Shown here one piece after another: positions 40,713 to 53,800 of a stretch of DNA of 64,000 nt. The notes beneath the pieces were generated by a model. It saw only the letters and a program-made list of their open reading frames with translations. It did not search any database and was not told where the DNA came from. Source of the stretch: Acanthornis magna (Eukaryota > Chordata > Aves > Passeriformes > Acanthizidae); contig JAWUZG010000056.1 in NCBI GenBank assembly GCA_036785705.1, positions 497,001-561,000 of the forward strand, read 5' to 3'. A program made the translations under genes and the position numbers. Position 1 is the stretch's first letter, and each line of letters begins with the position of its first letter.

Positions 40713-43700
40713 GGATTGGCATGTCATACCTTAAAAGTAAAGCCCAGATCCCTCTCTTGCTGAGGAAACACTTCCATGTGTGCTTAACTTAAAGGGATGT
40801 AATGGGGTACAATTAGGGGGTTATTTATGTAGCAAAGGTTTTGTTTAGCTCTTGATCCATCCCACTGGTCTGCTCATAAGTCAGCTGCTAGAGCCAAGTA
40901 GGCAACCGATGTTCCCAAAGGGTGGGATCAACAGCCTGGCATGGCCTGGACTTGGGGAGAACAAAATGCAGCCTGTATTTGGGGCAGATGGCTCCTGTAT
41001 GTCACAGGGACCTCCGTGGCCACCCAGGCTGAGCTTTGGAGAGCATCTCCTGCCCCCTTCCCTTGCCTTGATTTAAGGCTGTTGGTGTTGGGGACACAAC
41101 GATTTGATGATGGATCTTGCTGCCTGTGATACCTGTCTGAGGCATGTCTCACCTCCCTAAATCTTCCTGTTTGGGTCTTAATTCAGTGCAAAATGATGCT
41201 GTAGGTGTCAACAAAGCTGGGTGCTGGTTTAGATGGGATCCTCAGGCTGTGGGCACTGTGCTCAGTACACACCACTGGCCCTCCAGCAAGGGAGAGCGAG
41301 TGGCAGAATAATCACCTTCCTCTGCTCTATTCCAGGTTTATGATGCAAAACGTTTTAAAAGGGCGAATAATTAAGTGCTGCTCATAAAAAGGGTTGCTTG
41401 GCACTGCTGCCAGACTCCTCTGGCTCCAGGATCCGTGATCCAGATGGGGCTGTGCCGAGCTGAGACCCATGCTCTGCTGGGCACTGGGCTCATCCCATGG
41501 GCTTAGGGGGGACTAAACATCCCAGTTGCCTCTGACAAGGAAGACAGAAACTTTCCGTTTGGAGAACAGACCTCTGTGACTGAATCCATTCACAGGCTGT
41601 CCAGTGCAGGGGGTGTTTCTCTTGGCAAGATCCAGCAGTGGTAAATAATCCAGAATTTATGCTTGATGGATGTTCGCTCCACGCCAGCCTGTCTCCTGAG
41701 AGTTATATAATTCCCTTTCCTGCAGCTCAGCTGTAAATCCAGAGTGATTCATGGCAGGTCCCTCCACCAAAGGCATTTACAGCCCTGCCACCCCTGGGCA
41801 GGCAAGGACAGGGTGGGGGCCATGGGGTGGCCTGTGCTGAGCTGGGAAGATGCTGCTTGCCCCGGTGCTTTGGGTCTCCAGGGCTGAAGCTCTTGAGCAG
41901 GGTGGCTCTCAGTGGCATCAGGTGTACCATGAGTATGGGACAGTCTGGTCCTTTTCCTCTGGCTGACAGAAGCCTCTCTTTCTTGTCCCTGCTGCTGTGG
42001 TGTGGGGAAGCCAACCTCTATAGCTCTGGAAGGGTCCCATCAGCTCTGAAAGTCCCAGAGAGCAGGGGGAAGCCAAATTACTGATGGATTTTCGGAGGGA
42101 ACAATCCCTTATTCTGCTGTGTAAGCTCCTGCCTGGCCATTAACCTGACTGAGGTGGTGGAGGCCTGTGGGATTTATGGCTCGGCTGGGCCCTACCCACT
42201 CCAGCACTGCTGGAGGGGGCTGTGGCACCCCAGGGACTGGGGAATGAAGAAGCAGCTCTGCAAATATTCCTGTTGCAATGTGTTCAGTGCTCAGGGGTGA
42301 TATCCCATCTGCAATATTAAGACACGTGTAATGGAGTATATCCCTATCCCCCCCCTTAAATCAGATGGACCCCATGGTGGAGGGAGCTGAAAAATTCCCC
42401 AGGCAGTTACAAAGGCAGGGAAATTTAATTAATTCTTATCTCTGACAGAGGCAGCAAACAGCAGGCAGGAAAAGGGATCTTTTTGGCCTCTTTTCCATGC
42501 TGAGGAGCTGGAGGGTAAGGGAGGCTGCTGAACTCTGCCCAGCATAGGGGCTCCCCATTCCCATCCTGATGCCTGAGCATTTGAGTCTGCTGGGAGGAGA
42601 GGAAACAGGAACCTGCCAGCCTGCTGTTCATAGGCTTGATCCATCAAAATCCAGGCTCCTAACCATGTCAAAACACTGGGACATATAAATAGCTATTTCC
42701 AGGTACTGGAAGTATGTCTAAATAAAACCAGCTCGGCTCAACTGCTCATCCCAGACGATAAACACCTGTAAATTGTGAGGTGGCTGTGACGCACTGCTGG
42801 AGCATACCCATTCCTACTTGGAAAAATATTTTTGAGTGGTATTTATCTCTGGTGATTGGCTCTGGGGTTGGGAAAGCATGGCAGGGCTGGATGCTGCAGT
42901 GAGGGCAGAGGGGGAGCCAAGAGCATGGAGTAGGGCACAGGTGGTTCTTGGGAAAAGGGAGCACATGTCTGTGGTGGGATGGAGATCCACTGAAAAGGGT
43001 CACCTTCTGCTGCTGGTCCAGAAGCTTCAAAGCAGCCTGGAGCATGAGGTTTTGAGCAGAGCCATGGTCAGGGGTGGTGTGCTTCAAGGGGAGAGCTGCT
43101 CCAAGCCCCCCAGCTTCCCCCCAGCTGCTAACCTGTCCTTGGGAAATCTCTTTATCTGGGAACAGTGGTGGGGATGGTGGGACCAAGTCTCAAGGACAAA
43201 CCGCAGCCATGGTAAGGCTGTGGTGCTCTGCTCTGGGCAGGAGAAGAAGGTCCCTGCCCTGTGCAGGGTGTTCAGACTCCATCCAACTACCAACGCTGCT
43301 CAATTCCTCAATTTTAAATGTTCCTGTCCTCCCAAGAAGCTTCGTTTTCTTTTTTCTCTTCTTTTTCTCCCTGTCACTGGCCATTGCATTTTCATCTTAT
43401 TCTGCCGATAGTTCATTTTCATTTGACATATTAATCTATGCTTCCTTCTGTAAAGATAACTCATCTCTGCGTGATGGCAGGAGTGCATAACCAGCACCAC
43501 GCCAGGAATATTTTACTCCCTTTGAAAAGACGATGGAATAACAAGTAACCAGAGCTGAGCTGGTATCACCCATCCATTTTAAGAAGCCAGAGGTCCCTGG
43601 CAAGAGACCTGGCATAAGAGCTTTGCAGATGAGTGAGATTTGGAACAGGAGCTGGGGGTCATGATGCCAAGGTGGGGCTGGATGCTGGGCCCCCCCATCC

Positions 43701-44136
43701 CTACAGACACTGGAATGTTGAGCTGTTGGTACTGGGTTCATTTATTTGCTGCTGTTAATCAGGGTTGTGGCTGGCTGGCAGGTTTAATGCTGTTTATATA
43801 AGGAACAGTAGCAGTGTACAAGAGCAATTATTCCCACCAGTGTGCCTGGGGTTGGGAACTGTGCTGATTCCGCCACCCCATTCCTGACAGTGGGGACATG
43901 GGAGGTACCACACCGGGTGGCAAATGTCACCAAGAGGAAGATTTGACAACAAAAGCTGCCCAGCTTCCTCTTTACCCATCTGCCGAAACCACACAGCTCC
44001 GGGGATGCTCCCGGTGCTGTTCCCTTAAATGCTTAAAAGGACTCCATCTGGTTTTAATTATTCAAATGAGCTGACAGGCTAATCAATATAAATGGTTAAA
44101 TGTGGCCAGGACTAGTGTCAGCTCTACTGCAGCACC

Positions 44137-44144
44137 TATAAAAG
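44137..44144 (+). promoter_or_regulatory. Consensus TATA box (TATAAAAG)
   Basis: A perfect TATAAAAG lies just downstream of an AT-rich homeobox-motif cluster (44055-44100: TTTAATTATTCAAATGAG and GCTAATCAATATAAATGG). It lies 180 bp upstream of the small ORF at 44322. Transcription from here is only a possibility. Confidence 0.3.
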
Positions 44145-44321
44145 CTCTGGAGAGGGGGGAGTAGTTGCTGGAGGGGTGTTGGAGTTCCCCTTGTCTATGG
44201 GGATGGGTGACATCGCAGCCTGGGCTGGGGGTCACAGGGAGGGTGTGTGACCACAGCCCCCCTGTCAGATGCAGGATTTAAAGCCATAACCTGCGGTACT
44301 TCTGGCTCTGGCTGCTTTTTT

Positions 44322-44477
44322 ATGGCTAATATACTGCTAATTGCGCTCTGCTGTGTGGTGATACTAATAAAGAGAGATTTAGAAAGCAGGAGGCTGGAGA
44401 GAGTAAATCAAGGGCACGGCACAGCTTCGACTCTGCATCACAATTACCCACAGCTTCCTGGTACTGAGGAACGGTGA
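44322..44477 (+). CDS. Weak candidate: 51-residue single-pass membrane microprotein
   Basis: The ATG has G at +4. The predicted peptide begins MANILLIALCCVVILI, a strong hydrophobic helix, followed at once by a charged stretch KRDLESRRLERVNQ, the layout of a small type I/III membrane peptide. I recognise no family. A chance ORF of this length is quite likely in 64 kb, and only the nearby TATA box makes it worth recording. Confidence 0.12.
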   Translation: MANILLIALCCVVILIKRDLESRRLERVNQGHGTASTLHHNYPQLPGTEER

Positions 44478-44900
44478 GGGACCCCACCCCCAGGACCTGC
44501 ATCTGGGGTCCCCAGAGCACCCCCAGCTGCTGGGGTGGAGGGATTTGGTGAGGGCCACATCCGGGGGTGGGAACCCCAAATCCTCACTGGTGCTGGAGGG
44601 CTTGTGTCCCTGTGCCCTCTGTGGCAACAAAGTTTCTCCTGATGCCTTTCTCCTCTTGGAGCTGAGGCCATGCTGCTTTTTTGTTGTGTTGCCATGGAAA
44701 TGCTGCTTGCATCCATCCCTGGTCCTGCCTGTCTCCATTCTGCCATGGTCCTGGCTGTGTCCTCTCTGCACCCCACCCTGGTCCTGCCTGCCTCCCTCCC
44801 TGATCCTGCAGCCGGTGAGTGCCACCAGGCTCCTCCCTCGGGCTTCAAGGGGGTTCTCCCATCTCTGTGAACATTGGACAAAACATTATTGAGGGAAGAA

Positions 44901-44919
44901 AAGAGAGAGAGAGAGAGGA
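44901..44919. repeat. (GA)n simple repeat
   Basis: About nine AG dinucleotides in a row. Confidence 0.85.
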
Positions 44920-46880
44920 GGTGGGCACCTCCGGGTTGTTTAATCTGTCTCTGCTGGTCCCTTTGCTGCAGCTGCTGGTGCCTATGCCTTGGTGCTGGGG
45001 AGATCCAGCAAACCAGCCCCTGCCTCAGACTGGGGTCATGCAGAGGCAGCCATCAAAATGAGAACAGCTGAAATTGCTGTGTGTGGCAGGAGGGGAGTGA
45101 TGGCAAAATTTGGGGGGGACAGTGACATCTCCGTCCCCACTGCCAGCCAGCCGTGGAATTTCCAGGCTTGTCCAGCCCCGAGCAATGGGAGAGTTGAGGC
45201 AAGGCCATTCCTGCTTGCTCTATTCCCAAACCCTCATTTTCGCCTTGTGTTATGGCATGGAAATGTTTGACTTTACAGCCTTAGTTTATATTGCTGGGAA
45301 GTAACTTAACTGTGCTCTCTAAGTGTTGAAGCTGCATTTCTTTTTGATGATTTCAAAGATTTATTAAGTTCTCTCAGGGAGAAAGAAGGAAAGGAAAAAA
45401 AAAAAAAACCCAAACCACGCCAGCAAATAAGATTCAGTAGTAAGCCCAACGAATAAACCCAAAATATATGTGCAGTGTTTAGAGATTTCGTTGGAGCATT
45501 CACTTGCTGCCAGCTCCTGTCTACAGCAGGATGTAGGAGCATCTGAGATGTTCGGTATTATCCTTGGCTATAGAAGCTCTGATACCTGGTTCCCCCTTTA
45601 TTTTGGGGGGTCAGATGCAGGAGCTGAGCAGGGGGTAATTTAAGGTTTGCTGTTTGCTAACAGCTGGAACACCAGGAAGTGTTCATCCGAACCACTCAGC
45701 TGAAATTAAAACACAGTAAGTGCTTCCTGAGCTGGAATCTGGAGTGGTTCCTGGGCAGTCTGTGAACATGAGAGATGGGTCCAGTTCACCGCACAAGTTA
45801 GTTGCAATTAATTAATGAACTGGTTCTATTAATTTACTCCAAAATCCAATCACTGGGGGATGAGGTCACAGCTGGCAGAGACGTACCAGCAGGTTGCAGA
45901 GTTTTCTGCAAATAAATTAGCAGCATTTAATTTCAAGAATCCAGGGGGAAAAAAATGTGTTAAGAAGTGATGGAGGCCTGGAAATCAGCTGGGGCTGGAG
46001 CCAGGCGAGGCATGGCCAGCTGTGAGGTGGGTGAGACACAGAGCCAGGCTTCTATCTGAGGGTATTTATGTACCTGCACAGCAGCCTGCTGCTCTCAGGA
46101 CTGAGCCACGCGCCTACGGAGTAGAAATTCCTGGGGGAAGCTAGTCTAAATTACTGTCTCCCCCAAATAGATGTGATTTGAAGCAATTTCCTGAAGTGTG
46201 GGATTATTACAGGTAAGTTATATATTGATTTTTAAGGCTTTCAGGTGAGCAGAAATATTCTTGCCTCATCACAGAAGAGCTGAAGGGTTGGGTTGGGGTT
46301 TTTTTTCTTTTTTTGAGGGAAGAAGAGGGAATTGCACCATAATAAGGCAGAAGTGAGATGCAGGAAGGCAGCAATAGGTCTGAGATCTCCAGAAGAGCTC
46401 TAGCCACTGAATTATCCTCAGTGAGATGTGAAAAGCAGTGAATTGTGGTTCTCAAGGTCCTACAAGTGTTTCCCTTTCTCCATTTTCCCCCTGCACTCAG
46501 CATCTCTCCAGCCCAGAGAGGGGGCTGCTTATCAGGGGGAGTGCTGAGATAATCCCTGTTAATCTTTGCTTCTTGTACATGAAGGGCAATGGCTCTGCAT
46601 GTTATTTTCTCACCTGTTAGGTGAGCTGATGGAAAATCAAGTCATATTCCTCTTCCAGTCCCTGCTCTGACAGAGGCCAAGCTGCTGTGTTTGGGTGGGA
46701 TGGTGCAGGGAGCGGTGGGAAGATGTACTGGTGTAATTTTCCACAACAATCATCTGCCCTGGGAACTGCAAAGATTGCAGCTTTCCTCAATGAAAACTAC
46801 CCACTGATAGGAGCTGGGCTGCCCAGATCCTCCCCAGAGCTGCTGGAAAGGAGGTTCCTAACGTCTAACCTGTCCCTTCC

Positions 46881-47060
46881 TCTCCTCCTCACACTGGATG
46901 CAGGGAACAGGTTTCTCTCTCCCACTTTGCAGCCATCACAACCTGTATTTGCAGACTCAGTTTTGCCCTTGACAGTTTCTTCTCTGGGTTAAGCAACTCA
47001 AATTCATTCAACCTTTTGTGTTTCCCAGATCTTCTGGATTGACTTCATTGAATTCATTAG
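46881..47060 (-). repeat. Old CR1-type LINE fragment
   Basis: Plus-strand order GCAGCCATCACAACCTGTAT, TTGCAGACTCAGTTTTGCCC, TCTGGGTTAAGCAACTC, CAACCTTTTGTGTTTCCCAG and ATCTTCTGGATTGACTTC resembles the reverse complement of the CR1 region upstream of the 3' tail, where consensus copies have TTTGAAGACTG, CTCAGGCTAAACA and TTCTGATCATC in the same order. Divergence is high. Confidence 0.5.
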
Positions 47061-49143
47061 TGGGTTCTTAGGCCAGGAGGAAGGAAGGTCCTGTCTGAGC
47101 CTCAGGCTCATTGCTAGAGGTGAGTATTCCTCCCCTGCCATGGTGCCTTGGGGCCCTTTAGAAAGGTACAGGGGATATTTTCAGCAGTTTTGGGGGCTTT
47201 TTTTACCTCTTTTGCAGAAGGCTGGCAGCACCACTGGCAACTGAGGAATTGGCTCTCAGCATCTTTATCTAAGCACATCAATTTGGCATTTCCTGAACTC
47301 AATCCTGCAGGAGCACCTTGCTGCTTCTCGCTCCATGTATATATTTAGGTATTTTCCCATATCCAATTAATCCAGCCCCTGCCTCGATCCATCCCGCCTT
47401 TCATCCTCCTGCAATAAAACATCTTTTGTTAGCGGCTCACTGCCGGCCGTGTTCCTCCGTCAGGCTTGTGTAAAACATCCCCAGACCCTGAGAGACAGGG
47501 ACGTTCATTACCCTCTTCTGCAGACCTTGGTGCAAGGGAAGGGGTTCATTATGTTCTGAGTCTGAGCCCGCTGGAGGGAAGGAGAGCTCAAGCATTGCTA
47601 TGGTTATTCAGAAAAAGCTGGGGCTGTGACCCCAGGAATTGTGACGGATCTTGCCAGAGCATCATACCACGTTTTTTTTAAGCACTGGACACTGTGGCTG
47701 CATCTCAGCTTGGCTGAGAGGATCTGCTCTGTTTCCCCCTGCTTTTCCACACCAAAACCCCTTTGAGGTAATGAATTTTTTCCCACTGATATGTTTTATT
47801 TCCATTCTCTCCCCTCTTTTCCCCTCCTGGCCCAGGGATAATGAATCCAGCCTGGCTGGAGGGTTCAGGTGCCTTCAGGGAAAGAGATGATTCTGTAGGG
47901 TTCTTCCTGTACCTGATGGGGCTGAGGGTGTCCTGCCAGTAGGATGTCTTTCCCAAGGGCTTAGGGGGATGGCACTTAGAGATACAGCTCCTTCCTGGCT
48001 CCTCTTGCCAGCAGCACAGATGTATTTTTTGGGAAGTGAGCAACTGGGATTGAAGCCATCGAGCAGGGCATCACCTTAACTCTGCCCCGTTTGAGACATG
48101 TTGTACAGAGCAAGGACATTACAGGACATTTGGAAATGGACAGCTTCTCCAAAGCCAAAGGGATGCAACTCTTCTTCTTGCCCCTTTCCCTGTGAAGGCT
48201 TGTGAGCAGGTCATTGCCATCCCTCTCCTTTCCCTCCTGATGGATGCTTTGCTGTTCCAAGTTTAGCGTCAGTGGGTCTGTCAGAAAAATTAATTTTTTA
48301 ATTAAAAACATTTTTTTTGGTGGTGCTTTAATGTCTGGATCTGGAGTAATTATTAGTAGCTCCAGGGAGACTGTGCTTTAGAAAAATTGTTGGTGCTACT
48401 GCAAAGGAATTTATCTGATTAACGTCAGCCTTCACACGTGGCTGTCGGGGGGATGGATGAGGGTGGGAGTCCTGCTGCTCTCAAGCAAACTGATTAATCA
48501 TGGAAAATGAGGCAGGGCTCTGCAGGTGCTGATTTTCAACCTCAGAGGTGGGCTGGGAGCATCAGCGTGGAGCTCCCTTGCCATTCCCTACCCCACACAC
48601 AAGTCCTGGAAGGTTGTGGCTTAAATGATTGGAGACATGAGGAGTATGGGTTTGTCCCTTGCTGGAATGAAGAGGCAGGAAAACACCCAAAGAGAGCGTC
48701 AGCAAAACCTTGGATATTCTCACCCCCATCCTGAGTTGGAGTGGAGGGGCTGCTGCCACCCCAGGGCTGGGGATGTTCCATGATATCCCCATCCAGCCCC
48801 TGCCCTGATGCAGCAGCTTGCATCAGGGATTAGACTTTTCCATGGCCTAATCCTTCTCCCAGGCAAAAATTCCCAGAAGGAACCAGCTTTTCCCCCAGCT
48901 CTTTCTTCCCAATTCCTTATTAGAGGTTTATTCCTGTCCTGAAGTGTAAGCATTTATATTCCTCCGGAAACTCCTGGCTCTGGAGGTTTTTGCTGGTTTA
49001 ATCCCTGTAGCCCTGGCTGTGCTGCCTGGTCCAGCTTTGGATTCTCTTGGCTGGGGGAGATTAATGGGGGAAAGTGGTGTGAAGGCACCTGTTGCTCATT
49101 CATCCCTGTTCTGCAAGCATCTCCTGGTGATGGGGCCCCCAGG

Positions 49144-49200
49144 ATGGAGGGAGGGAGGGAGGGACGGAAGGATGGAAGAACAGAAGGAGAGAGGGATGCA
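49144..49200. repeat. Purine-rich simple repeat (GGAG/GGAT)n
   Basis: GGAGGGAGGGAGGGA passes into GGAAGGATGGAAGAACAGAAGG. Confidence 0.8.
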
Positions 49201-49427
49201 GTAGGAGGTCCTGTGCTGTCCAGAAGCAGGAGGGACCAACCCCTGCACTGCTCAGGACCCTCTTCCCCTCGCAGAACCCGTTTACCCCATTTTATCATAA
49301 CATTACCAGCTGCTTCCCTAATGGGTTCTGCAGGCTCCAGGCAGATCCTACCCTTTGTGCCCAATTAACAGGCTGTACCCTGGAGAGTGGGAGGCAATAC
49401 AAATATTTTCCATGTAGTAATAGGATT

Positions 49428-49475
49428 ATTTTTTTCCTTTTTTTTTTTTTCCTTTAAATTTTTTTTTTTTTTTTT
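49428..49475. repeat. Poly-T tract
   Basis: Three T runs are separated by CC and CCTTTAAA. The tract is probably length-variable and hard to sequence. Without target duplications it cannot be assigned to a retrotransposon tail. Confidence 0.85.
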
Positions 49476-50715
49476 GGTTGTGGTGCTGTCATTATAATAT
49501 TGATTTGACATCCAGGTGTCAGAAACAGCTGGATGGCAGAAAAAATGGCAACTTTAATTCATTTTGCAGGCAGGGGAGTAGGGGGAAGAGTTTCCTCGAG
49601 GCTTTTCCTCCCCCCACCACCTTCCCTCTGTGATGCTCCATGTTCCACCCTGACAGGAACATTTATAAACTGCCACTGAGGGGAGTATTATTAACAGCTC
49701 GATTCCTTAAAGATGCAATTAATTATTCACCTGCTTCCAAATCAGTTTAAGCAGCTTCTAAGCTTCAGTGTAAATAAAACCTTCCCAACTCGCCTCTCCT
49801 CTTTCGCACACGTATTCCTGGTATTCATAAAGCTGAGCTATTTAAATTGAGCCAAACTAGCAGTTATTGTAAATTACTGCAGCTCCATTGGCTTCCCGGG
49901 CTCTCTGCTGCGTTACGCCAGCCAGGATTTTAACTCATCCTTGTGGGGATGGCAACTGTCGCTATTTTCTCATTTGCCATATTTTTAGGCTATTTTTACC
50001 TTGTTGCTAAATCCCTCCTGTTTTGTTGTGCCTGTCTCCCCTTAGCCCAATCTCCCTTTTACCTGTTTGCTATTCAATAAATCATCCCCTAAATGATCCC
50101 CTGACTTGAGCATCAGTTACAACACCTTGGTGCAGGGTTTATTTATATTTTTTTCTTCCCTCTTTGGAAAGATGTTGATTAGGTCTCAGCTGACGGCTTC
50201 TTTCAAAGGAGGAAATGCCGACTGTGCTCCAGGGGGGGTCTTCGAGAAAAAGGCTCATTTATTGTGGTTAAGTTTCTGGGCTGAAATTTAGGTTTGGCAA
50301 ATAGTAGATATTTGGGGAGAAAACATTTTAGAAAGAAGTTTGGACTTTTTTTCTCTAAGGGAAATCTGAGACCTGCGGTGGATTTTAATGGGAGTGGATG
50401 GGGCAGAGCTCCTGAAATACCTTGTCATCAGCACCCAGAAATGCTGAGCATGCAGGGCTGAAGGGACAAGGGAGTGAGCAGCAATGCCTGGAGGATGCTC
50501 ACCTCCATAAATAGACCCCAAAAAGGAAAAAACCCACATTAAAAATAATATTAAATGGATAAAAATCCCCTTTCCTGTTGCAGGGTCCGTCTCCAGCATG
50601 AACACAGCAGCTGCTTCCTGTGCTTCAAAGAGGCCAGGCCAAGTCTTTGCATAGATTAGTCGTTAACAATGGAGTTAATAACGATAATGGCACAAACGTC
50701 CTGTGCCTGCGTGAG

Positions 50716-50879
50716 CTACACTTAGGAAAATGTGCCAGCACCAGGTAATCACCATGTTTCATACTGTCAATGAGATCAATCATGTCGAGAGCCCATTCAT
50801 CAATCAGCTGTGCCTGGGCCTTAGTAGGCAAGGGGGGAGTACAGGCAGCTCTCAGTGCCTCAAAAACTAGCTCCTGGGG
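50716..50879 (-). CDS. Weak candidate: protein-like open frame or exon
   Basis: The minus strand has a frame that looks unlike the low-complexity frames elsewhere. It runs ELVFEALRAACTPPLPTKAQ, then AQLIDEWALDMIDLIDSM and KHGDYLVLAHFPKC, with amphipathic helix character and few Pro/Gly/Ser. A CTTCCCCCAG acceptor-like tract precedes it (near 50878-50889) and a poor donor-like GTGATT follows MKHG. I cannot name a family. Options are an unrecognised exon, a remnant of a retroelement gag or a captured gene, or chance. Confidence 0.15.
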
Positions 50880-53800
50880 GAAGAGGGATGGTCCCCTGGG
50901 ATTAGAGTGGGGTGGGGAGGTGTCAAAGTCTTGGTGGGCTCCAAACCCAGCTGGGTGCCAGGCAAAGCCTCTCCTCACCTCTCCTCAAGGGTGCTCCCCT
51001 CTCTGTGGTGGCTGGGGCTGTCGGGTCTTCCTCTGCTGGAGACAGATTGTTTGTTGCTGTTTCTCCATCTGGCTGGAATCACGTCTGTCTTCCGCTATGT
51101 TATTTGTTGCCCAATTGCCACCTGTAAGCCGTCGTTTCTCCTTGGCTTCCTGGCAAGGAGATGTCCTCAGCTGCATGGCCTCAGCACTGCCCTAAGGTGC
51201 CGCTACCCCATGTGGGATCCTGATCCACTAGTGCTGAAAATCCTGCCCCAAGGGACTTTCTGCTCTGAAAAATAAGACCTTGTCTCAAAAATCCTCCCTG
51301 AACCTGTAGTCCTGGCAGAAAAGAGCCAGCAGGCAGGGAATGGGCAGCTGTCCCATGGCAGCTTTGCTCCAGCAAGCAGGGGGAGGTGATGGAGAGCATG
51401 TCCCCATCTGCGGAGAGGCCAGGGCTGGACCCTGCCTGAGGGCACTCAGGCAAGCAGAGCCTTGCAGAAGGGACAAGAACAGACTGCCAACAGCATGTCA
51501 TGGGCAGTTCGGGGTCTGCAAATCCTGCTGGACAGTCCTTTACGGCTGGTGTGTTGATAAGGGAGAGATACGGGTCTCAACACCAACCCTTGTGGGACAG
51601 GGACACCGTGGTTCTGGGGCAGGCAGTCCCCACCCTGCCTGTGCATCCTCCCTGCTGACTGATGGGTGAGAACATTGGGAGCTGGGAAAGGGCTCCAGGT
51701 GCTGCCAGCTCGGAGCTGCTGTGTCTGGCAAGGCTGTCACTCCTGGTCTGCATGAATCAGACAGCTGAAGGCACAGGGACATGGAGGGGACACAGCCCTG
51801 CCTGTCACTCTTCTGGCCTCTCCATCTAGCACCAAACCACCCTTCTGCTGCCAGCTCTGCCTACGTGGATCTGCTGGGCTCCAGCCTCTCTGCTAGATGG
51901 GGATGGAGCCTGGGGGGCCAAGGGGACTTCAAACTCACTGCCAGAGCAGGATTTCGGGCAAGGGATCATACCCCTTATTCTGGGTCTTACTGAGAAGGGA
52001 GCAAACTGTCCTACCTATCCCACCGTTGTGCCAGGTGAGTAGAACTGGAAAACTCGCCACAGGCATTGGTGATGCCACCTGCAGGCAACCAAGAGGGTGT
52101 CCTGAAGGACTTGGCACTCAATTTTAACTCTCTTGCCTGCATGGAGCCTTTATTTATACAGCACTGTTATAATTCCTGGGGCAAATATTATTGCAGAGCA
52201 CAGCCCGTGAGGTTGACTTGAACTTTCTCAGAAGCTGTAAACCTTCCTTGCAGTGCTGTGACCATCATCCTCATCTTCCTCAGCATGGTACCCCTCCACC
52301 TCAGCACCTCTGCCAAGGATACTGCAGATGTTGCCCAACAGATAACAGCATCTCTGTCCTCACAGCTGCACCAGGAAGGGATGCAGGGCTGACAGTGGGG
52401 CAGACTGAACCCCAGGAGTCCCCCATTTGGCTCTCCCCTCCCTTCTCTCAACCTTGCCAAGCCCGTTCCCCTCTTTCTCCCGGCAGCAGTGCTTTCTTCC
52501 TTCCCTCTTCTTTTCCCCACTTCTGGGAGGCTGCTTGATTGCCTGGCTCCCTTCATTAGCATGATACCTCCTGGAAAATTGGTAAACAGAGGCGTATGAA
52601 TGAGGTGTTGATTGCAATCAGCAGGGGAGAAGGGGGACTGAGAGCGCTGGAGAGGCCAACGATGCTTCTCAATCACCCGGTGGTCCGGGTCGGCTGCTGG
52701 AGAGGATCCGCTCCCCGGCACGACCCATGTGGGGTGGCCAACCCACACACCTCGTGCTGGGGTGCAGATCCACTCCAGCAGCCGCCTGAGCATCCCTCTG
52801 CAGGAGGATGCTGCGTGTTCACACCTTTGCCCTTCCCTCTCGGGAGTGTGTGATGTGGTTTGGGAGAGCCCGTCCTCACTGCCGGGATGGGTGGGATGAG
52901 GAGGGGCTGGGTGCCAGGCCATGCTGTCGCTGGGCTGATGGCAGAGCACAGCAGGGAAGAGCTTAAAGGGATAAGCCCATCACCCATTCCAGCGGTGTCT
53001 GATTCACCCTGGTGCTGAACTGCTGCCAACAGCTAACCCACAAGTGTCTGTCATTAAGCATCTATTTAGGCGTGCAGAAGTTGCCTAATTTTTCAAGGGT
53101 GCTGCAAACCCCCTATGTCCTTGAAGCCAGTTGTTGCTGAAAGTACCTGATACCTCCAAAAATGAGTCATGGGGCAAGTGCATCTGATGGCCAGCAGAAA
53201 TAGGTGGGTAAAGGGCCAGGCTGCATGTGGAATGGATATTTCCCTATTAGCGAAGGGGGTGTCAGTGTGTATCAAAACTCTCCTGGGTGTTGGGGAGCGA
53301 TCCCCTGACCAATGCCAACCCAGGCTGCAGCCCTGCATTGCTGGAGAAACCGCAAGAGTGATGGGAAACTCCATAGAAAAGTGCCTTTCCCTGTGGAGCA
53401 TCCCATTGCCACCCAGGCTGTCTCTGCTCCATGTCCACAGCCCTGCTGCTCCCCAAAGGTGGCCTTTGCTTGTGGGAGCCAAACTACTTGTAAAGCCCTG
53501 CCTAGAAAAGGCAGCCAAAATAGGTTGCCAGAGGATTATTCCCCAGCCATCCTCAGCAGGGAACATGACCACTGAGGATAAAGGCAGGAATTAGAGGACA
53601 TCTGAAGACAGGGGCTCAGGCTGGGAGAAGGATCCCTGCAGAAGGAGGTAAAACATGGGCAGTGGTTTTTACTCCCCTGCATCTGTTGTTTGACCTTAAA
53701 AACTTCATTTGTGGAGGTGGTTGTTATTTTTTGTTAAAACTTTTAATCTAAAATCCCATTAGGCTCAGCGGTGTGTTCATTTGTGAGCAGAGGCAACACA

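Larger units (their letters stand above)
40713..46880. other. Non-coding stretch
   Basis: No gene supported. It includes AT-rich homeobox-motif patches at about 44040-44110 and 45780-45960, a TATA box with a small ORF at 44137-44477, a GA run at 44901-44919 and an A run at about 45397-45411. Confidence 0.55.

Noticed and set aside
49428..49475. Poly-T tract as the tail of a retrocopy
   Set aside because: No gene-like sequence precedes it on the minus strand and no target duplication is visible.
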